NCBI GenBank assembly: GCA_030737835.1
Contig: CM060852.1
Coordinates: 23,111,868 to 23,175,867, forward strand
Direction: 5' to 3'
Source of the DNA: Acorus gramineus
Taxonomy: Eukaryota; Streptophyta; Magnoliopsida; Acorales; Acoraceae
DNA length: 64,000 nt
In this document: piece after piece, positions 56,820 through 64,000 of the stretch
How the letters are laid out: each line of letters starts with the position of its first letter
Numbering within the stretch: position 1 is the stretch's first letter
Program-made: the position numbers and the translations under genes
The notes under the pieces: generated by a model
Database searches by the model: none
What the model was told of the DNA's origin: nothing
Seen by the model: the letters and a program-made list of their open reading frames with translations, nothing else

Positions 56820-56948
56820 TGTTAAATGTATATACATGCTAGGGTTATTAAGGGTAGATTAGTCTTTTCCTTGTTTCCCTTTTTATACTATAAATATTGG
56901 GTACAAACCCTAATAATATGATTGATTCATTCTTTTCATATTCTAACA
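56820..56948 (+). repeat. 3' LTR of copia copy 2 (129 bp)
   Basis: TGTTAAATGTATATACATGC to CATATTCTAACA; almost the same as the 5' LTR, with a 3-bp insertion after GGGTTA and a few substitutions. Confidence 0.95.
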
Positions 56949-56954
56949 AGAATG

Positions 56955-57473
56955 ATGCTATATAAAGGTCTACAGAGCATTCAGATACTAAAAATTTAAT
57001 TAACACATCTATTATGACATCACGCTTAATTAACATTTTATTTTTAGCCCCCATATTTTTTTGTTCAATGAACTTTTATGTGATCATTATATCAATTAAT
57101 TCCGCAAACATTATAGTTTATTAAACAAAATGAATTTAATTCATTTCAATATATATTAAGCATATATTTTAAATATCGGCTCGTTGCTTGATGGTTAACA
57201 AGGGACACCTCTCGATGAGAAAGACTTAGGTGGTATTTGGTTCACCAGTTTTTCAGCACTTATAAGACTTGAGGCTGAAATTCAATACTTATTTGACATA
57301 ATCTTTGTTTGGTTGGTACCCAATGAATTAATGCTTAAAAAAACCCTCATTCAGCCCAAAAACCCACAAATTTTTCTTTCATCTTTCTCTCGATCACTTA
57401 TTATTCTGCACTCGTGAATCGCGAATTTGGTTCATGTGCATGGCAGAAAAAGTGTATCCATACCCATTGTATG

Positions 57474-57529
<56 letters not shown>

Positions 57530-58390
57530 AATGTATTTTTAAAACAATTAAAACCAGTAAGCATGGTGATAAAATTTTATGTACAATAAATGTCATGTTC
57601 GGTACATAGTGTAAAGCATAGAGGTAATTATACTATTTTTAAGATATATTCAAGTATTATTTTTGATACATTAGGTGCAGTAGATATATGTGCGGAATAC
57701 TTTTATGAGTTGTTTGTTTAGAGGAATCACAGAAAAATAGGAGGGAATACGAGGAGAATAGGTCTAAAAAGTTGTTTATTTGAAAAGAATAGATTAATAT
57801 AGCACCAATAATATAAAAAATATATATTAATATAGCTATGATAAAATAAGTGAGAATAAACTGATTTGTATTCCAGGTTTCCCCTGTGTGTTATTCAACT
57901 CAATTGAGTTTATTGGTATAAATGAGTACACTATTAAATTAACTGTCATCACCTCGACCTATTGATCAAATCATTTTTTTATTTTTTATAAATCTAACTA
58001 CTAAAAACTTCTTTAAAAGAAAAATAAATTTAACTAAAACCACAACTAATGAAGAAGTCATTTATTCCATTGGTATACTTATCCATTCATATAGATAGTC
58101 ATAAACTACACCTTAATGTCTTAAAAACATTTTACTCAGTGACTGTGTCAATGAAAACGCGGGAATCCAACAGGAACAGGGAAGGTCCACCGTCCATAAA
58201 CACCAGAATGAGATAACAACATCATCCATTAAATATTATAATGACGTTTTCCGGAATTTGAACTTCAAATTAGGCGATCAAAATTTTAAATTTAATTTTA
58301 AATTTTAATTAATGACAGTATAAAATTGAATTTCAATGTAAGAAAAAGGTCGAATTAGTCATCCCAACAGGTTGTTTAGGTTTGTTATTA
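56955..58390. other. Intergenic region, no gene seen
   Basis: AT-rich, with a long (TA)n run at 57478-57528. A GGTATTTGGTTCACC motif near 57232 and TTTGTTTGGTTGG near 57306 are hAT-MITE-like fragments. No coding region supported. Confidence 0.55.
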
Positions 58391-58436
58391 GGGGGACGGT
58401 TATTTTAACCCCACCAACTCCTCCACCCACCCCTTA

Positions 58437-58467
<31 letters not shown>

Positions 58468-58821
58468 TATTTTTGGTGATCCTAACCCACCTCGACCAAC
58501 GGAACATCCACGAGAGGTCGCTCGCGAAGGCATGGTGGACGGCGTTGCCGTCGACGAGGTAGGAGGAGGAGGAGGAGGAGCGGAGTTGTTGAAGATGGAG
58601 GCGGTAGAGCTTTTGGGCCACCTGATCGACGACGGAGGGGGAGGTAGAGAGGAGGCAGCGGTGGGCGGGGACCTCATCCTCCCCCGTCCGCGGCGACGCC
58701 ATCCACCACGCTTTCGCAAGCGACCTCTCATAAATACTCCGCTGATTGGGATGGGTTAGAATAAAAAAAAAAAAAAAAAGAGGGTGGGTGGAGGAGTTGG
58801 TTGGGTTGAAATAACCTTCCC
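58391..58821. mobile_element. GC-rich palindromic element with coding-like arms
   Basis: Left arm from GGTTATTTTAACCCCACCAA through CTCCTCCACCCACCC to GAGAGGTCGCTCGCGAAGGC and ATGGTGGACGGCGT (about 58399-58550) is repeated inverted at about 58680-58821. Arms are about 140 bp with interior (GGA)n and GC-rich sequence. A TATTA flank on both sides may be a target duplication. The GC content and codon-like pattern of the arms are unlike the surroundings. The 58400-58921 minus-strand frame (173 aa) is not recognisable. It may be a MULE-like element carrying a captured gene fragment. Confidence 0.65.
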
Positions 58822-58961
58822 TTTTATTAATGTTGACTATTATTTCAAAACAAACGGTCCTACGTGGCGGACGGAGGCGGGACCACACTGTTCTCGTGGG
58901 GACCACCAATAAGAAAAACAAATCTATTTTAAATTTATTTAAATCAGAAAATTTTAAAAAA

Positions 58962-59566
58962 AATTAATTATAAGTCCCTCAAGTTACCCCCGTATTAATT
59001 TTAAGTCCCTATCGCTTTTCAAATTAACAATAGATCTTTAGGGGTACCAATCCCTATTATGTCTTGGTGTCTATCACTAACGGGAGGGATAACCGCAGTT
59101 AACTTTTTATATTTTACCCTCATTCAAACAGTCTGTACACTGTTATGTACTGTATATACACTGTTAATCTACTACAGATACAACCATTCTGTGTACACTG
59201 TTACCATCATGTGTGCATTGTTGTTATTTTATGTACATTATTGTTTGTGTTTATGTATACTGTTAGTAATCTGTGTGCACTAATATGGGTTGTCTGAAAA
59301 CAAAAACAGAGGAGGGAGGCGATGGAAGCGTGCGGGGGAGGGGGAGAGGGGTAGGGCCATCGTTTGTGAGAGTTGGTGAAAGAGAGAAGAAAAAAGTAAG
59401 AAAATGGGATGGGGGTAAAAATGGAAGAAAAATGGATGGGGTTAAAAGAGAATGGATGGAAGGACCTCCACATAATAGGTGTTGGTACCTGATGACTTAT
59501 TGTTAAAGTTATAAGGACTTAAAATTAATATAATATAAAGATATACTGAGGAACCTGTAATTAATT
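58962..59566. mobile_element. Palindromic MITE, family A/B/C, copy C
   Basis: Inverted ends AATTAATTATAAGTCCCTCA and (minus strand) AATTAATTACAGGTTCCTCA, then a shared TATTAATTTTAAGTCC. The centre has repeated TGTACACTGTTA-type motifs as in copies A and B, but it also holds a G-rich block (59310-59470) not seen in them. Non-coding. Confidence 0.7.
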
Positions 59567-59640
59567 TCCTTTTTTTTTTTTTTTTAAGTACCGGTAGACA
59601 AACAGCCTCCAAAATTTTATAAATCATGAAAGATAGCTCA

Positions 59641-60300
59641 TCTATATCTATACTACCTATAAAAGTGCTGATCCATAAAAAATATTTATCTATATCTATA
59701 TTTATACTATTTATATTATATTATACTATTTTTATATTATATTATATTATTATATACCTATAAAAGTACCAATCCATAAAAAAAACATTTATTGAACATG
59801 TTTACCCTCACCAATTCATAAAAATTCATTCTTCCCTCAAATAATATTTGATTAGACATATTTACCTCTCCCAATCCATTTAATCCCATCACACTTCATC
59901 CACGTAGCCATCAAGACCATTTAAGCTCTTCCATAGCAATTAATTCACATCTCTAAAATCAAAATCATCACGCCCAGAACCATTTCACCAAAACATTACT
60001 ATTAGTACCCTTTCAATAAAAAATTCATTACATTACGTCCCCATCCAAAATTGTCTCTCACAATATATATAAATCTATATATTTATTTATATCTATTCAA
60101 TACAGCAATACTACTTATAAAAAGATTTCTACTGAGAGTTTTATCCTTTTTAATTTCTGAAAATCCATCCGTCCAATTCTTTGTTTACTCTTTCATTTAC
60201 CATCATTTGTTTTTTCATCTCCCAAGCCACTTCATCTTTTTCAATAGTTCCGTTACGTTTCTCTTCGAACATCTCTGCTTTCAATAAAAACATTCATTGA
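59641..60300 (+). mobile_element. Helitron-like 5' region
   Basis: TCTATATCTATACTACCTAT followed by AAAAGTGCTGATCCATAAAA is the usual start of plant Helitrons (TCTATAYTA...TATAAAAG). A second, diverged copy (CCTATAAAAGTACCAATCC) lies at 59757-59775, which suggests nested insertion. The 3' hairpin with CTRRT end is not identified, and neither is a Rep/helicase protein. It may be non-autonomous. Confidence 0.5.
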
Positions 60301-63236
60301 ACATCTCAGATGGCGGCGGTCGACAGCCTTCCATGCCGAGAACCGAAATTCTTTTACAAATTTCATTATGTGTCACCGAAAATTCATCTGCTGTGTCAAG
60401 ATTCATCGGACCACCAATGACCATGATCACCGCTTCGCTTCGCCGGTGGGGGGTCTGACGCAAACACAACCGCGAGGAGGAACCTCAACTCCGCTTCTCC
60501 ACCTCTCCAATTCAGGTGAAGTTCCGTCCCTTCCATCTGTCTAGAATGTTATTTAATGTGGATCATTTGGTAGTTTGTTTTTTTCTTTTATTTTCTTGGG
60601 AAACCTAAAAACATAGATTGTATGTATTTCAGTTGAATTTTTTAATTAAAGAATTTCATGTTTAGTTTGGAGGTGGCTTTTGTTCAGTTGGATTACCACT
60701 TTTGTTGTTTTTTTTTTTATGGAATTGATGAAATTCGATTTCTTCTGATTCCTTTCTCTCTTTGTCGTAAAAGATCTCAAAGTGTAAATGCTTCCCCTGC
60801 TCCTAGGCATACATAGAAGGAGCAGTAGTTTCACTGGTAAAAAGTTCTAACAGATGATGGTTAGTTTCCCATCTTCTCCAACTATTATGTTCGATTCTCA
60901 GTATCGTACGTTATGTTGTTGGTAATGTTGTGCTGTTCATTGATATGCATGTCTGTTGTAGACATTTTATTACACATTGTCAAATTTTCATATTATGAAA
61001 TTGGGTTTTTAATATCATGATCCCTTACCCAATTCCTTTCTTATGTTTATTCGTTTCTTCATGATATGATTTCCTGATGTCCACTGTATTTTCTAATAAT
61101 TTGTCTATCTATCTCTGTTCAGATATAGAAGACCATGGTAGCAATATGTTATATATTATGATATTTATCTCCGCATTCAACTCTATTCACCGGTTGATAC
61201 ACTTGATTATATTACTACAGAAGTCCCGCTAAGGAAAGGATATGCAATGGAGTGTGATTGGTTAGTCCTGTGGCAGCTTAGTTCTTAAGTCTATTTATGA
61301 GCTTTGTTTCTATTATGTACTTTATGGGTGATCACTCGGAGCAATTATGTATGAAAAGCTTCTTGGTTATCTGCCTTTTATTCTGAACATTAAATGTCAT
61401 CTACTGCAGAATGATACTCTGATAAAAAATGCAGTGCAGCTTTCTTCATTATCAACATGAATATGTTTTATTTAATTTAGTACATTAGTCTGAACCTTAT
61501 AAGGATAATCAATATTTCTGGTCAGATTTTTTTATCAGAAATAAAACATGGAATTTCCATCCCCAATGTCTTGTTGTGAAAATATTTTTTTTAAAACCAA
61601 TGGACTCACTAACTGATAAAGACATTTGATTGGTTCACCGTGACTTTGTATTTTTATGTGTTCAAGAGATTGTGTTAGAGATCATGCATTGAATTGCTTC
61701 ATTCTTATTTTTTCCTTTCTAAAATTTTTTGGCTATTGCATGAATAAAAGATGGAAAATTTATCATGATGCTATTCTCATGCTCCCATAATAATGTTTAT
61801 GTTGATGCCACATTGTTTTTGCATTTTATTTTTAAATATGCATATCTATCTTATTTAGCCAACTATCTTTTTTTCTCAGTTTCTTTTCCAACCAGTGCGA
61901 TCACGTTCGTAGAAATGGATACTGGGGGTGCATTTTATTTTATTGACCTGTGCCACGGTATTATCATTTGAATACCTGGCGGTTTTCTGCTACATCTTGG
62001 ACTATTTGCCAAATTATCTGTTTGCTGCTAAAAACTGTTATGGCTTCCCTATTTCTTTAAATTCAAAATGATGCCCGAAGTACATTATAAAGAAGTTCAC
62101 TGACAGTTACAGCTCCTGGGGGATTCCCGTGTCACGATGAACTTCATTTTGAGATTGAACTTCTAGATTTCCTTAACCATAAATATATTTACAATTTAAT
62201 CTCATACCTTGTATATATGCCTTGCAATACACTTTTTTTTTTTTTTTTTGCATTCATATGTTTAGAATGGTGAGAAAAATGATACATTTTTCAGTTACAT
62301 TTTTTTTACACTGAGGCCTATCATACTCACTTACCTGTGTGCTCGTATGGTTTGCATGCTTTTCAGGTGGTTGGTGAGGATCTTGGAAGTCCTTAAGCTG
62401 TATCACATTTTTGTTTGTTTTTTGAATAAATGAATAAAGTAGCTGGAAATAACATAAATAGTTTTTGAGTTCGTTTGTAATTAAGTTTTCTGACATGCTT
62501 TGCCACTTCGCTTTATTGCTATGTGTAATTTGAAAATGGATTTGCAGTGTCTTAGAGACCAAATGTCATGTGTTGTATGTTGAATATTTTTCAACGACAT
62601 GTCATGGGTTAAATACTTAAATCCAAATAGATTGTATGAAAGTGGGAACACAAGAAAATTACAAGAGTGAAAAACTCTATCATTAGAGCAACTGTTGAAT
62701 ATATGTGTGTGTACAACTCTATAGAGATAAAACTGCATACACACACCCATCATCCTAGAAGAAAATGATGATATTTTTACCTACTATCAATTTGCCTCTA
62801 TAATTCACAAAACTAATAATACACCCACCAACAGTAACAATGTACGTGTACCGATAAAAAATTCTTCTAAATTCTTGCAGGTTCATGCAGATAATAAGAA
62901 GAGAACCCGACCATCAAAACACTAAAATAGCATAAGTATCTATTCTGAACCTGATATGAAATTTCATAACATAAGCATTTAAAGGTCCTCCTAAACCAAC
63001 AGGTTTATAGTACGTATTCTTATTGTAGTATTTTTGAACAGGCAAAATGCATCGAATAGCAGATACAATATAGGTTCAATCCGCAAAGAACAAGGCGTCG
63101 CAGTAGAATAATGATGTTTAGACTTATTCTTACTCCAGTTTGTGCTTCTCCAGTTTGTGCTTCTCAGGCTGATGAATTGGAAGATGAAGTTGATGTTCTT
63201 CTACATGTTGTCTAATAAAAGTACATAGCACTCGAT
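60301..63236. other. Unresolved region, no gene supported
   Basis: A GC-richer block (60305-60520) has an ATG at 60310 (MAAVDSLPCREPKFFYKFHY, stop at 60415-60417) and a donor-like CAG|GTGAAG at 60515. Intron-like T-rich DNA follows. It could be a captured first exon within the Helitron-like element. Further exons cannot be linked. Confidence 0.35.
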
Positions 63237-63420
63237 CATAGGAAAAAGCATAGTATTGTCCGATTCATGGGGATACATGGAAGTGTACTTATTTCTAAAC
63301 CGAGTACTAAAGTAACGAATTCGGTTTTTTCCATTTCTATCAATTTGATATGTATTTTTCGAAAAAAAAGAAATTTTTTCGTTAGTATTCATTGTTGATA
63401 AAAACAAATTTACGGTAGAT
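63237..63420 (-). pseudogene. ndhF: Nuclear plastid DNA fragment (NUPT): part of ndhF
   Basis: On the minus strand the frame reads [15 protein letters not shown] and then [12 protein letters not shown] (about 63238-63395), which matches the C-terminal part of plastid ndhF (NADH dehydrogenase-like subunit 5). Similarity ends abruptly near 63240 and beyond about 63410. A short isolated fragment amid nuclear DNA is a NUPT and has no function here. Identification is by motif memory. Confidence 0.75.
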
Positions 63421-64000
63421 TACTATTCTAATGTATTGCGACACTATCCTGGGTATGAGTATCACCCATATCTGTACTATAATATTATTTCAGTCTACAA
63501 ATGGAAGTTCTTGGTGCTGTCTTTTTTTTTTTTTTTTTGGGTTGGCTCCTGGTGCTGTCTTTGGTGCTTTAGACTTTGCAATCCCACTAAAAAATGGCAA
63601 AATATAATTTGAAAGATCATAAGATTTCCTTTTTTTTCTTTAATCTAAGTTTTATCAAATTTAGGAGTCTGATGCAATCCCTCTTTTTCTCAAAACAACC
63701 ATTGAGACGGTTGGCTTGGTATTCAAATTGAATCTTGATTTAATTTGTTTCGTGTATATGCAATCGTGATTTATTACAAATTAGTAATATATGCACAGTG
63801 ATATCTAACATATTGGGTTGATGAATTGATTGGACTTTCACTCTAGCAAATTAAGGAATTGGTTATATAGCATTGATTATTGTCTTTAAAGCCTTCTTTT
63901 TCCTAGAAAACTAAATATAGTTGGATAAATTTTGAGTTTATAATAGCTTTTTTAAAATACTACTAGTTTGCTGATGCTTTTTATCAAATTTGTCTCATCA
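63421..64000. other. AT-rich end of the window, nothing recognised
   Basis: Contains a 19-nt poly(T) run near 63521-63539. No gene or repeat that I can support. Confidence 0.5.

Larger units (their letters stand above)
52104..56948 (+). mobile_element. Ty1-copia retrotransposon, copy 2, both LTRs present, Gag capsid deleted
   Basis: 4845 bp, from the 127-bp 5' LTR to the 129-bp 3' LTR, flanked by AGAATG on both sides (52098-52103 and 56949-56954). It has a primer-binding site, GC-rich leader, zinc knuckle, protease, integrase, reverse transcriptase, RNase H and a polypurine tract, in Ty1-copia order. The capsid part of Gag is missing and two frameshifts split the rest. By eye the LTRs differ by about three substitutions and two small indels, so the insertion is old enough to have decayed but not ancient. 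Confidence 0.94.

Noticed and set aside
58400-58921. 173-aa minus-strand frame as a gene
   Set aside because: It spans both arms of a palindrome and a Lys/Asn repeat from simple sequence; no domain was recognised.

Overview
This is nuclear DNA from a flowering plant, most likely a woody eudicot or relative. It is AT-rich, the genes are intron-split with GT/AG borders, and the plant gene families are unmistakable. Plant-type Ty1-copia, LINE, SINE, hAT, Mutator-like and foldback elements fill most of the space. I could not assign a species.

Three protein genes look intact. (1) Positions 1185-11706 (+) hold a 12-exon bifunctional methylthioribulose-1-phosphate dehydratase/enolase-phosphatase of the methionine salvage (Yang) cycle. 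My exon model joins without a break to 523 codons. (2) Positions 14372-13686 (-) hold a single-exon VQ-motif protein of 228 aa. (3) Positions 49626-48842 (-) hold a three-exon bHLH factor of 172 aa, resembling bHLH162, with a C-terminal ACT-like region. A small RNA gene is also present: a C/D-box snoRNA at 35564-35653, whose guide matches 5.8S rRNA around A47, behind its own TATA, telobox and site II promoter.

Layout. 1-1000 is a nested palindromic element inside a (TA)n tract, just upstream of gene 1. 1.2-11.8 kb is gene 1, with an antisense LINE remnant in intron 7. 13.7-14.6 kb is the VQ gene. 14.8-31 kb is AT-rich intergenic DNA with foldback elements, SINEs, hAT-like MITEs and a Mutator-type MITE with a 9-bp target duplication. 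31.1-34.5 kb is a 3'-truncated Ty1-copia element with unusually short LTRs of about 126 bp. 35.2-35.7 kb is the snoRNA unit. 37.5-40.4 kb is a degenerate C2H2 zinc-finger (ZAT-like) gene split by a 2.57-kb solo LTR with a perfect 5-bp target duplication. 42.6-46.2 kb is a complete but dead hAT (DUF659) transposon. 46.2-48.8 kb is repeats. 48.8-49.9 kb is the bHLH gene and promoter. 52.1-56.9 kb is a second, full-length copy of the short-LTR copia family, which has lost its capsid (Gag) domain. 58.4-60.3 kb holds a GC-rich palindrome, another foldback copy and a Helitron-like end. Near 63.3 kb is a short plastid ndhF fragment (NUPT).

The genes do not form an operon or pathway cluster. The most notable points are the self-standing snoRNA gene, the copia family with ~127-bp LTRs and fast-changing GC-rich tandem-repeat leaders, its Gag-deleted derivative, and a three-copy palindromic family with an internal minisatellite of about 25 bp.
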